Of a stretch of 64,000 bases of DNA, positions 51,962 to 60,433 are shown one piece after another. The translations under genes were made by a program, and so were the position numbers. Source of the stretch: Lachnospiraceae bacterium (GTDB taxonomy: Bacteria > Bacillota > Clostridia > Lachnospirales > Lachnospiraceae); contig CAJTAL010000016.1 of the NCBI GenBank assembly GCA_910574285.1, positions 23,074 through 87,073 of the forward strand. Reading direction: 5' to 3'. The notes under the pieces were generated by a model. The model made no database searches. It was not told the DNA's origin and was given only the letters and a program-made list of their open reading frames with translations. How positions within the stretch are numbered: position 1 is the stretch's first letter; every line of letters starts with the position of its first letter.

Positions 51962-52822
51962 TTACTTGATAGCTCCCTCTACCATTCCATTCATAATCTG
52001 CTTCTGTGCAACCAGGAAGATAACGATCATAGGAACGATTGCCAGCAGCGCCGCCGTCAGGATCAGATCCCACTGCTTTACGTAAGAACCTACGAAGGCC
52101 TGTACCGCAACAGGAAGCGTCTTGACTTTACCGTTCTGTCCAAGCATCAGGGACGGAAGCAGATAGTCGTTCCATATCCACATACCGTTCAGGATCGTAA
52201 CCGTAGTGATAACCGGCGTGAGCAGCGGGAATATGATACGGAAGAAAGTTCCTTCCGGCGAGCAGCCGTCGATCGCCGCCGCTTCCTCAAGCTCATAAGG
52301 AATACCCTTGATAAAACCGGTCAGGATAAATACCGTCATAGCTCCGCCGAATCCGCAGTAAGCAAATACAATACCCGGGATGGACTGCAGCATGGAGATG
52401 CCGATAAACTGGCTCACATCACGAAATGTAGAGATCAGAGGCAGCATGACAACCTGGAACGGAATAATCATGGATGCGATAAATACCATATAGATAGCCG
52501 TAGACCATTTGGTTTTATTCCGGCAGATGACCCACGCGGCCATACCACCGAAGAGCGCCAGAAGAACCAGCGACAGCACCGTAATAATTACAGACGTACC
52601 AAAAGCATACCAGAAGTTAAAGTTGGAGTTATTAACTACGGCCGAGATATTGGACATCAACTGCGGGAAGCTGACTCCGCCAAAACCTACCGGGTTCGCG
52701 ACAATACCGTTCGCATTTTTGAATGTATTGAGCACAACCAGATAGAAGGGAAACAGAGTATAGATTGCAACTATCACACCAAGGATCGTGAAAATTATTT
52801 TATTGGATTTTTTCATTCCCAT
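51962..52822 (-). CDS. Carbohydrate ABC transporter permease (MalG/CUT1 type)
   Basis: A 286-residue permease with six helices and the EAA motif ELEEAAAIDGCSPEGTFFRI that contacts the ATPase. The N-terminus ILGVIVAIYTLFPFYLVVLN and the C-terminal FLVAQKQIMNGMVEGAIK are typical of the second CUT1 permease. It overlaps the first permease gene by one base. Confidence 0.94.
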   Translation of the reverse strand: MGMKKSNKIIFTILGVIVAIYTLFPFYLVVLNTFKNANGIVANPVGFGGVSFPQLMSNISAVVNNSNFNFWYAFGTSVIITVLSLVLLALFGGMAAWVICRNKTKWSTAIYMVFIASMIIPFQVVMLPLISTFRDVSQFIGISMLQSIPGIVFAYCGFGGAMTVFILTGFIKGIPYELEEAAAIDGCSPEGTFFRIIFPLLTPVITTVTILNGMWIWNDYLLPSLMLGQNGKVKTLPVAVQAFVGSYVKQWDLILTAALLAIVPMIVIFLVAQKQIMNGMVEGAIK

Positions 52823-53886
52823 TACAACTCTACCTCCTTGCTATTAGATATACGAACCTGAATAATGGATACGCAGGCCAGAATGATGAAAAACAGAACG
52901 GCCTTCGCCTGGCCAAGCGCATAACTGTTCTTCGTAATCGCCGTATTATAGATATTAAGAGCAAGCATCTGGGTACCGTTTGTCAGGTAACTTCCCATGA
53001 AATCAGCCACAGATCCCGTACCATTGGTCAACGCCATGTTTACATCAAACTGCTTGAACGCAGACGTCAGAGTCAGGAAGGTACAGATCGTAATCGTGGA
53101 TGCAATCATCGGAATCTTGATCTTGAACAGGGTCGTCAGTGCATTTGCACCGTCGATCTGGGACGCTTCCAGCACGTCCTTCGGGACGGTTGTAAGACCC
53201 GTTACATAGATCAGCATGATATAACCGGCATACTGCCAGATATATACGACTACAATCGCCGCAAACGCCGTCTTCGTATTAGACAGCACGGAATTCAACA
53301 TTCCCCATTTGGAAGTAATCTGAATCAATACATTGTTAAATACGAACTGCCAGATATAACCCAGTACGATACCGCCGATCAGGTTCGGCAGGAAATATGC
53401 CGCCCGGAAGAAATTGACCCCTCTCATCTTTGACGTACAGAGCAGGGCAAGCATAAAACCAATCACATTAATCAGCACCATATTGAATATAACAAATAAA
53501 AATGTCAGCAATACAGACCAGATGAAAGACGGATCCTTGAACATCGTCGTGTAATTGGAAAATCCGACAAATCCAGTCAGCCTGATTCCGTTCCAGTCAG
53601 TAAACGAATAGATAATACCCAAACCCAACGGAATCAAAACCGTCACCGCGAAAGAAAACAACAGCGGGAATAAGAATATAAAATTAATAATACTGCGGTG
53701 ATGTTCTACTGTCGGGAAAAAATACAAACCCATCAGGAATACGACGGCGCCGATTACCAGCAGCGCGCCCCTGTAAGATGCCTGGCTTCCGGTGAAATCC
53801 AGAACCAGCGCGATCCCAAGGCCCGCGATTCCTGCAAGTAGAAGAACATAGGACAACAGTTTCGTATTTTTTGAGTTTTCAGCCAT
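52822..53886 (-). CDS. Carbohydrate ABC transporter permease (MalF/CUT1 type)
   Basis: A 354-residue permease. Two extra N-terminal helices (VLLLAGIAGLGIALVLD, LLVIGAVVFLMGLYFFP) precede the usual six. The core starts INFIFLFPLLFSFAVTVLIP and the EAA loop is VPKDVLEASQIDGANALTTL. It pairs with the MalG-type permease and the binding protein encoded upstream. A 12 bp perfect hairpin between binding protein and permease probably lowers permease expression. Confidence 0.94.
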   Translation of the reverse strand: MAENSKNTKLLSYVLLLAGIAGLGIALVLDFTGSQASYRGALLVIGAVVFLMGLYFFPTVEHHRSIINFIFLFPLLFSFAVTVLIPLGLGIIYSFTDWNGIRLTGFVGFSNYTTMFKDPSFIWSVLLTFLFVIFNMVLINVIGFMLALLCTSKMRGVNFFRAAYFLPNLIGGIVLGYIWQFVFNNVLIQITSKWGMLNSVLSNTKTAFAAIVVVYIWQYAGYIMLIYVTGLTTVPKDVLEASQIDGANALTTLFKIKIPMIASTITICTFLTLTSAFKQFDVNMALTNGTGSVADFMGSYLTNGTQMLALNIYNTAITKNSYALGQAKAVLFFIILACVSIIQVRISNSKEVEL

Positions 53887-53920
53887 TGCTTAAGCTCCTC
53901 TCTCTCATTAAATTTGTCAA

Positions 53921-53955
53921 AAAGTGGACGGCAGCCAGCCGGCGCCGTCCACTTT
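53921..53955 (-). terminator. Intercistronic hairpin after the binding-protein gene
   Basis: AAAGTGGACGGC (53921-53932) and GCCGTCCACTTT (53944-53955) form a perfect 12 bp stem; in the reverse direction TTTTT follows. It lies between the solute-binding protein and permease genes, where partial terminators are common. Confidence 0.8.
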
Positions 53956-53994
53956 CCAGTGGTCTAATCTCAGGATGAATGAATCCCCGAAAAA

Positions 53995-55317
53995 TTAGTT
54001 CGCATAGCAAGCCTCAGAAACCTGCTTGATTGTCTTTACAAAACCATCTTTATCCAAAGCGCCTGACGCATAGTCCGCAAATACCTGTCCGGTATAATTC
54101 ATGGCATAGCCTTCCTTCATATCAAGCCAATGCCAGGAGGATGTCTTCTCGTCGGCAATATAATCTACCATAGCCTGCGCAAACGGATCTGCCGCTACAT
54201 ATGTACAGGATTTGAACGGGCTGATGAATCCGGCTTCTTCTACCAATACCTTCTGTGCTTCATCTTCTGACATCCACTGTAAGAATTTCTTCGCCTCTTC
54301 TGCGTTGCCGTCAGAGTATACAGACCACCAGGAAGGTGAATTTGTCAGGATCGTATCGATGCCGTCCTGGAATGCATAAGGAATCATGCCTACTTCGAAA
54401 TTACCCGCCGCGTCATAAGCGTCTTTATCGTCTGTCGTCATCGTCGCGCCGATCCAGGAGCCCTGCGTAACGAACGCATATTTACCGGAAGCAAAATTCA
54501 AGATCTGCTGATCGTATGTACCGGAAACCAGGAGCGCCGGATCAGAATATTCATTCAGAACACCCACATATTCTGCAAAATCTTCCAGACGTTCATCATC
54601 GAACTTACCGCCGTCATTCAGCATATCGATGTATGTCGTATCGTCCCGGTCCAGACCTGCATCCAGATAGTTTGCAAAGAGGTGCTGACCGGTTGACCAG
54701 TAAAGGTTCGTAGGCTCCGCACAATATCCGACCACCGCTGTGATGCCAAGCTCATCCTTCTTAGAATCTATAGTCTTAAACGCCTCTTCCAGCTTCTTTG
54801 TATCCGTCAATGAAGCCGGGTCAATACCCGCTTTATCCACGATATCCTTGTTATAAGCAAGTCCGATACCCTCTACAGTATATGGATATCCGATTACCCC
54901 TTCTTCTTCATCAACGTATGCGTTATCTGTGTCGGAAGCCCATTTCTCACCGCTCATATCTTCCAACATTCCGGACCAGTTCTCGAACTCCGGTCCAAGG
55001 GCATTTACAAAGATGTCCGGCATATTGCCTGCCTGATAATACCCTTTAATCGTACCCTGGATATCGACGCCGCCGCCCATAGACTCGATCTCTACGGTTA
55101 TACCCGTCTTTTCCTTGTACATATCAGCAAGTTTTTTAAGTGTTGCGTCAATCTCGATCTTACCATTTACCAGACGGATCGTCTTACCGTCAGAACCAGA
55201 AGAAGAACCGCCGCCTGATCCGGAATTACTGTCAGAATCGCCGCCTGATGATCCACATGCTGCTAACCCTAATACCATTGTCGCTGCTAAAAATGCTGCA
55301 ATAACTTTCCTTTTCAT
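53995..55317 (-). CDS. Extracellular solute-binding lipoprotein of a sugar importer
   Basis: About 440 residues from ATG 55317, behind GGAGG. A lipoprotein signal (AAFLAATMVLGLAACGSSGG) puts the lipid-bearing Cys at the LAAC motif, followed by a Gly/Ser/Asp linker, then a type I solute-binding fold (TVEIESMGGGVDIQGTIKGY, YPYTVEGIGLAYNKDIVDKA, FASGKYAFVTQGSWIGATMT). The substrate is probably an alpha-oligosaccharide given the GH13 and MalQ neighbours. Three LacI-type operators lie upstream. Confidence 0.94.
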   Translation of the reverse strand: MKRKVIAAFLAATMVLGLAACGSSGGDSDSNSGSGGGSSSGSDGKTIRLVNGKIEIDATLKKLADMYKEKTGITVEIESMGGGVDIQGTIKGYYQAGNMPDIFVNALGPEFENWSGMLEDMSGEKWASDTDNAYVDEEEGVIGYPYTVEGIGLAYNKDIVDKAGIDPASLTDTKKLEEAFKTIDSKKDELGITAVVGYCAEPTNLYWSTGQHLFANYLDAGLDRDDTTYIDMLNDGGKFDDERLEDFAEYVGVLNEYSDPALLVSGTYDQQILNFASGKYAFVTQGSWIGATMTTDDKDAYDAAGNFEVGMIPYAFQDGIDTILTNSPSWWSVYSDGNAEEAKKFLQWMSEDEAQKVLVEEAGFISPFKSCTYVAADPFAQAMVDYIADEKTSSWHWLDMKEGYAMNYTGQVFADYASGALDKDGFVKTIKQVSEACYAN

Positions 55318-55373
55318 TTTGTCCTCCACATGTTTGATTATTTTTATAACATGTTATAAATGGTCTAACCTAC

Positions 55374-55547
55374 CTTTTGCGCATAAGGTATCTTGCTAGA
55401 TATATTAGCATTATTTTTTAGATTTATCAATACCTTTTACGCATAAGTTTTAAAAAATATATCTAAAGATATATTTTTGTAAGAATTTCACAAATTATTT
55501 CAAAGATAATTATACAAAATCACAACGTTTCAACTTATGCGAAAAAG
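55374..55547. promoter_or_regulatory. Three copies of a LacI-type operator upstream of the sugar importer
   Basis: CTTTTGCGCATAAG at 55374-55387 and CTTTTACGCATAAG at 55434-55447 lie exactly 60 bases apart in the same orientation; the inverted form CTTATGCGAAAAAG is at 55534-55547. The shared 14 base pattern is CTTATGCGNAAAAG, with the centred CG typical of LacI-family sites. They lie between the LacI regulator gene and the binding-protein start. Confidence 0.7.
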
Positions 55548-55563
55548 TATTTTTATACAAAAA

Positions 55564-55623
55564 ACTGCGGGCAAAAGTTCCACTCATATATCAAACTACA
55601 CAAGTGAAACTTTCGCCCGCAGT
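55564..55623 (-). terminator. Terminator of the LacI regulator gene
   Basis: A long stem: ACTGCGGGC near 55564 pairs with GCCCGCAGT near 55615, extended by AAAGTT/AACTTT; on the reverse strand TTTTTT follows. Confidence 0.8.
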
Positions 55624-55656
55624 CTTACCAAAGCTCCGTTTTTCTGTTTTCTCTCT

Positions 55657-56715
55657 TTACTTTACACCGGCGTCACGGTCCTCTCCGCAGCCGCCGTAAG
55701 AACCAATCCTCTTCACACTGTCCCTTATGACCAGCTCGACCGGAAGCTTAACATCCCAATCCGGGATCTCTTCACCCTGGATCATCTTAATCAGCGTATC
55801 CACGGCAAGTTCACCGCGCCGGATCGGATCCTGGTGAACCGTCGTAAGCGCCGGCCGGATGATCCTGGAGATTAATACGTCGTCGAACCCTGTAAAAGAC
55901 AGATCTTCCGGTATCCTGATCCCCCGGTCGCTGAAATAACTCATCAAAAGAACCGCCCAATAATCCGAGCAGCACATGAAAGCCGTATAATTTCTGGACA
56001 TATAATAAAGCTCTTCCATGCTGGCCTCCATCTCTGTCACTCCCCGCTGGATGATCAGCAGATCCTTCGAATCCGCCTTAATCCCGTATTTAGCCAGAGC
56101 CCTCTGATGTCCGATATAACGGGTATAATCTACGCCTTCCATGTTGTCCGCCAGGAACGCGATCCTCCTGTGGCCCCGCTCTAACAGATGAAGCGTCATC
56201 TCATAAGCTCCCTTTTCATCCTCCAGCCCCACATTCACATAATTCATGATATCTCTGGGGGCATAGCTGTCTATCAGGACAATGGGATTCTTGTATCTGC
56301 TCCTGATCTTGACAAAATCATCGTGGAGAATTCCAAGCAGAATCAATCCGTCCACATTCCAGGTCAGAACATTCCTGATAAGCTCCTGAATATCGTCGGA
56401 CGTATAGATCATCATGAAATATCCCCTGCGGCGGATCTCTGCCTCAATCGCCCCGAGCAATACGCTGAAAAACGGATCTGCCATTATATTGTCATACTGT
56501 CCTTTTCTGCCCTTTATGGAAACGCCGATGATCTTGGAACATTTCTGAGACAGGCTCCTCGCGCTGTTATTCGGGACATAATCATATTCTTTCAATAACT
56601 TTTCCACCCGATCTACCGTCTTCTGCGAGACTTCGCTCGTCTTTCCATGGATAACATTCGACACGGTCGTCGTGCTGATCCCCAACATATCAGCCATATC
56701 CTTAATCGTTATCAT
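55657..56715 (-). CDS. LacI family transcriptional regulator
   Basis: About 352 residues from ATG 56715 behind GGGAGG; the open frame extends 32 codons upstream but without family sequence. HTH: TIKDMADMLGISTTTVSNVI, then the hinge VPNNSARSLSQKCSKIIGVS and a periplasmic-binding-protein-like effector domain (HLLERGHRRIAFLADNMEGV, IPEDLSFTGFDDVLISRIIR, TTVHQDPIRRGELAVDTLIK). It most likely represses the downstream sugar importer through the three repeated operators at 55374-55547, and perhaps malQ on the other side. Confidence 0.93.
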   Translation of the reverse strand: MITIKDMADMLGISTTTVSNVIHGKTSEVSQKTVDRVEKLLKEYDYVPNNSARSLSQKCSKIIGVSIKGRKGQYDNIMADPFFSVLLGAIEAEIRRRGYFMMIYTSDDIQELIRNVLTWNVDGLILLGILHDDFVKIRSRYKNPIVLIDSYAPRDIMNYVNVGLEDEKGAYEMTLHLLERGHRRIAFLADNMEGVDYTRYIGHQRALAKYGIKADSKDLLIIQRGVTEMEASMEELYYMSRNYTAFMCCSDYWAVLLMSYFSDRGIRIPEDLSFTGFDDVLISRIIRPALTTVHQDPIRRGELAVDTLIKMIQGEEIPDWDVKLPVELVIRDSVKRIGSYGGCGEDRDAGVK

Positions 56716-56942
56716 AAATATACCTCCCTGTGAACCGCCAATATACCCTAAGGATTTCCACAAAATTATAACACAAACCCGAAGACGCAACAAGTTGTCA
56801 CCGGATTTCAACCTGTACTTTTGTGCACATTGTATAGAATTATTAAATAATTCTGCCGAAGCGACATAAATATTATTTTCAGATTGCGTTTTGTCCGAAA
56901 AAGAGGTACATTAATGTTATAAATATTCTGGAGGTACGACCA

Positions 56943-58442
56943 ATGAAACGAACAGCAGGAATTCTACTTCCCATCACCAGCCTGCCTTCCCGATATGGTA
57001 TCGGCTGTTTTTCACAGAGTGCATACGATTTTATTGACTGGCTTAAGGAAGCCGGACAGTCTTACTGGCAGATCCTGCCGCTTGGACCTATCGGTTACGG
57101 CGACTCCCCTTATCAGTCCTTTTCAACTTTTGCAGGAAATCCTTATTTTATCAGCCTGGAAGCCCTCGTCGAAGAGGGTGTTCTGCACAAGGAAGAGTGC
57201 GAAAGCCTTGATTTTGGGAATACGCCGAATGCCGTAGATTATGAGAAACTCTATAAATCCCGGTACACGCTGCTCTACAAGGCCTATCAGCGCAGTTGGA
57301 TCACGGAAAACCACGATTATCAGCATTTCGTAAGAAAGAATAAATGGTGGCTTACTGATTACGCCTTATTCATGGCGATCAAGGAACAATATGACAACGT
57401 CCCTTGGGATCAGTGGCCGGAAGATATCCGTCTGCGCAAAGACTCCGCCATGGAAGAATACTACAAGGAATTGTACCCATATGTCGAATTCCACCAGTAT
57501 ATGCAGTTCAAATTCTACGAACAATGGAGCGCGTTAAAATCATATGCTAACCAGAAAGGTATCCGTCTGATCGGAGATACTCCGATCTATGTGGCAATGG
57601 ACAGCGCGGATACCTGGGCTCATCCGGAACTATTCCAACTGGATGAAAAGAATGTGCCGCTGGCAGTAGCCGGCTGCCCGCCGGACGGATTCTCTGCAGA
57701 CGGACAGCTCTGGGGAAATCCTCTCTACCGCTGGGAATATCACAAAGAGACGAATTATGAATGGTGGATCTCCCGCCTGGCATATTGTTTCCAGTTGTAC
57801 GACGTACTGCGGATCGACCATTTCCGCGGATTTGACGAATACTATTCCATTCCTTACGGCGCGGATACCGCCGCAGGCGGACACTGGGAGAAAGGCCCCG
57901 GAATCGAACTGTTCCAATGTATGGAACAACATCTGGGACTCCACGAAGTCATCGCCGAAGACCTGGGCTACGTGACGGATTCCGTCCGCTGGCTGGTCCG
58001 CGAAAGCGGATTCCCCGGCATGAAGGTTCTGGAATTCGCCTTTGATTCCAGAGACACCGGTTCTGCTAATGACTATCTTCCTCACAATTATGTCGAAAAC
58101 TGTGTTGCTTATACGGGCACTCACGATAATGAGACCATCGTCGGCTGGTTCGACTCCATCACAGAAGAAGAAAGACAGGCGGCAAGAGACTATATGTGCG
58201 ACCAGTACACCCCCAAGGATCAGCTCTATCTGTCCTTCATTTCTCTGGTGATGCGAAGCCATGCGAAGACTTGTATCATTCCATTGCAGGATTACATGGG
58301 GCTTGATAACACCTGCCGGATAAATAAGCCTTCCACGGTTGGGAACAACTGGAAATGGAGAGTGACGAAGGAGGATCTGTCAGAAGAATTGAAAGAAAAG
58401 ATCCGCACCATCACAAAACGCTACGGCCGGATGAACGGTTGA
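56943..58442 (+). CDS. malQ: 4-alpha-glucanotransferase (amylomaltase, GH77)
   Basis: A 499-residue enzyme, the usual MalQ length. Motifs: RTAGILLPITSLPSRYGIGC, GDSPYQSFSTFAGNPYFIS, IRLIGDTPIYVAMDSADTWA, nucleophile Asp in LRIDHFRGFDEYY, acid Glu in VIAEDLGYVTDSV and Asp in YTGTHDNETIVGWF. It transfers maltooligosaccharide units to make longer glucans and free glucose, completing maltodextrin use with the GH13 enzymes. GGAGG lies before the ATG. It is divergent from the LacI gene. Confidence 0.97.
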   Translation: MKRTAGILLPITSLPSRYGIGCFSQSAYDFIDWLKEAGQSYWQILPLGPIGYGDSPYQSFSTFAGNPYFISLEALVEEGVLHKEECESLDFGNTPNAVDYEKLYKSRYTLLYKAYQRSWITENHDYQHFVRKNKWWLTDYALFMAIKEQYDNVPWDQWPEDIRLRKDSAMEEYYKELYPYVEFHQYMQFKFYEQWSALKSYANQKGIRLIGDTPIYVAMDSADTWAHPELFQLDEKNVPLAVAGCPPDGFSADGQLWGNPLYRWEYHKETNYEWWISRLAYCFQLYDVLRIDHFRGFDEYYSIPYGADTAAGGHWEKGPGIELFQCMEQHLGLHEVIAEDLGYVTDSVRWLVRESGFPGMKVLEFAFDSRDTGSANDYLPHNYVENCVAYTGTHDNETIVGWFDSITEEERQAARDYMCDQYTPKDQLYLSFISLVMRSHAKTCIIPLQDYMGLDNTCRINKPSTVGNNWKWRVTKEDLSEELKEKIRTITKRYGRMNG

Positions 58443-58483
58443 TGTGACCTGCCCGGCTTACCGCCTGCAGAAATAATAAATAC

Positions 58484-58524
58484 GAACGCCGCAAAGTTAT
58501 ACTGAGTATAACTTTGCGGCGTTC
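58484..58524. terminator. Perfect palindromic terminator overlapping the tatD 3' end
   Basis: GAACGCCGCAAAGTTATACT (58484-58503) is the exact reverse complement of 58505-58524. The last nine or so codons and the stop of the TatD gene (58497) lie inside the palindrome. It serves convergent malQ and tatD transcripts. Confidence 0.85.
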
Positions 58525-59258
58525 TTCTCCGTCTGCCGGACTACTTCCTCATAAGTAATCCCCTTAAGCCTTGCAATTTCCTCCGCGACATATCGGATAT
58601 ACATGGAATGATTGCGTTTCCCCCGGAAAGGCTCCGGGGCAAGATACGGGCAATCAGTCTCCAGGACGATTGCCTCAAGCGGTATCTCTTTCACCGTTTC
58701 TTTTAATTTCCTCCCATTCTTGAACGTGACCACGCCGCCGACTCCTATATAGAAGCCCATTTTCACATATTCCGCCGCCATCTCCTTCGAGTAAGAATAG
58801 CAGTGAATCACGCCCTTGAGCCCCCGGGCATATTCCTTCATGATCTCCATCGTATCCGCCGCCGCTTCCCGGCTGTGGATTAAAACCGGCAGTTTAAGCT
58901 CTCCCGCCAGCTTAAGCTGGCGGATAAACCATTCTTTCTGCAGATCATGGGATTCCTGATCCCAATAGTAGTCCAGCCCGATTTCTCCTACCGCGACCAC
59001 CTTATCTCTCTGAAACAGCTCCTTCATCCGGGCAAATGACGCCTCATTCAAGTCTCCTACCTCATCCGGGTGAATACCGACAGCGGCATACATAAAAGGA
59101 TAGTCCTTAACCATATTCACCACACGCTCGCAGGAGGCGTATGACGCGCTGACATTGACGATTGTTCCCACTCCGTTTTCAGACATGGACCGCAGTAATT
59201 CATCCCGATCCTCATCGAACTGCCTGTCATCGTAGTGCGCATGTGTATCAAAAATCAT
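58497..59258 (-). CDS. TatD family metal-dependent hydrolase
   Basis: A 253-residue TIM-barrel hydrolase with metal-binding motifs DTHAHYDDRQFDEDRDEL, VGEIGLDYYWDQESHDLQ, PVLIHSREAAADTMEI, GVIHCYSYSKEMA and VLETDCPYLAPEPF. TatD-type proteins are 3'-5' DNases or D-aminoacyl hydrolase-like enzymes. It is downstream of ddh and metG in the same orientation; metG-tatD association is common in Firmicutes. Confidence 0.93.
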   Translation of the reverse strand: MIFDTHAHYDDRQFDEDRDELLRSMSENGVGTIVNVSASYASCERVVNMVKDYPFMYAAVGIHPDEVGDLNEASFARMKELFQRDKVVAVGEIGLDYYWDQESHDLQKEWFIRQLKLAGELKLPVLIHSREAAADTMEIMKEYARGLKGVIHCYSYSKEMAAEYVKMGFYIGVGGVVTFKNGRKLKETVKEIPLEAIVLETDCPYLAPEPFRGKRNHSMYIRYVAEEIARLKGITYEEVVRQTEKNAAKLYSV

Positions 59259-59287
59259 CGTTACCTTGCCTCCGTTTTCTTCAAAGT

Positions 59288-60274
59288 CTACAACAGACCG
59301 GCGCGAAGCTCTTCCGGCGTCTTCATGGACAGCATCGCCGGCGCTATATCAAATACTGTCTTTGCACCGCTCTCTCCCGCTTTCGACAGGCGGTAAGCAG
59401 CCCTGGCATAGCAGATCAGCACGCCTGCGGTAAATTCTGGATTGGAATCCAGCTTCAAGGAATACTCGATCACGTGCCGGCTCCCTTCTTCACCTGTCTC
59501 ACCGCTTCGGATTACGAAACCGCCGTGGGGCATCCTGCCGTGCTGTTCCTTAAGCTCTTCTTCCGTAATAAATGTTACCGTCGTATCATACTCGTCAAAA
59601 TAATTCGGCATCGTCCTGATGGCGTTCTCGATCGCCTGAAGATCTGCGCCCTCTTCCGGAACCACATAGCATTCCCGCAGATGCTTATCTCTCGTAGTAA
59701 GATCAGGCTCGCTTCCGCTCCTTACACGGTCTACCGCCGCTTCAACCGGAACCGTATACTGGATTCCGTTCCTGACGCCGTCTACCCTGCGGATTGCGTC
59801 AGAATGTCCCTGGCTGACGCCCTTTCCCCAGAATGTATAGGTACTTCCCTGAGGCAGGATCGCCTCCGCATACAGACGGTTCAGGGAGAACATGCCCGGA
59901 TCCCATCCCACGGAAATGATGCTGACATGCCCTCCTTCCTTTGCCGCTTTATCCATATTTCCGAAATACTCCGGTATCCTTGCATGAGTATCGAAGCTGT
60001 CAATGGTGTTGAAATTCGCCGCAATCTGCGGACCCATCTCAGGCAAGTCCGTAGCAGAACCGCCGCAAAGCACCAACACATCGATCTCATCCTTCATCGG
60101 AAGCATATCGTCCATATGCTTCACTACCGCTCCATCCGTATGAATCTTCACGCAAGAAGGATCCCGCCTGGTGAAGACCGCCTTAAGCTCCATATCCTCG
60201 TTCCGGGCAATCGCAAGCTCCACGCCGCGCCCGATATTTCCATATCCTACAATTCCGATTCTTATCTTTTCCAT
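59288..60274 (-). CDS. ddh: meso-Diaminopimelate dehydrogenase
   Basis: About 327 residues from ATG 60274, behind GGAAGGGAG. Rossmann motif IRIGIVGYGNIGRGVELAI, NADPH-binding VFTRRDPSCV, active-site stretches CGGSATDLPEMGPQIAANFN and SVGWDPGMFSLNRLYAEAIL, and FWGKGVSQGHSDAIRRVDG. It converts tetrahydrodipicolinate to meso-DAP in one step, for lysine and peptidoglycan. It shares its direction with metG and tatD. Confidence 0.95.
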   Translation of the reverse strand: MEKIRIGIVGYGNIGRGVELAIARNEDMELKAVFTRRDPSCVKIHTDGAVVKHMDDMLPMKDEIDVLVLCGGSATDLPEMGPQIAANFNTIDSFDTHARIPEYFGNMDKAAKEGGHVSIISVGWDPGMFSLNRLYAEAILPQGSTYTFWGKGVSQGHSDAIRRVDGVRNGIQYTVPVEAAVDRVRSGSEPDLTTRDKHLRECYVVPEEGADLQAIENAIRTMPNYFDEYDTTVTFITEEELKEQHGRMPHGGFVIRSGETGEEGSRHVIEYSLKLDSNPEFTAGVLICYARAAYRLSKAGESGAKTVFDIAPAMLSMKTPEELRAGLL

Positions 60275-60433
60275 ATATGACTCCCTTCCTGACAACTTCT
60301 CTTCACAGCTCCGTCAGTCAACAATGCCGCCGCATTGCCTCCTTCCTCCGCCTTGTCCTGACACAAAATTCAGGTACCTATTACTTCAAGATGTACAAAG
60401 CTGTACTAGTGTACTGACACGTTCATAATCGAA

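Noticed and set aside
59162..60280. 372-codon forward frame opposite ddh
   Set aside because: Antisense shadow; no start signals or recognisable domain.
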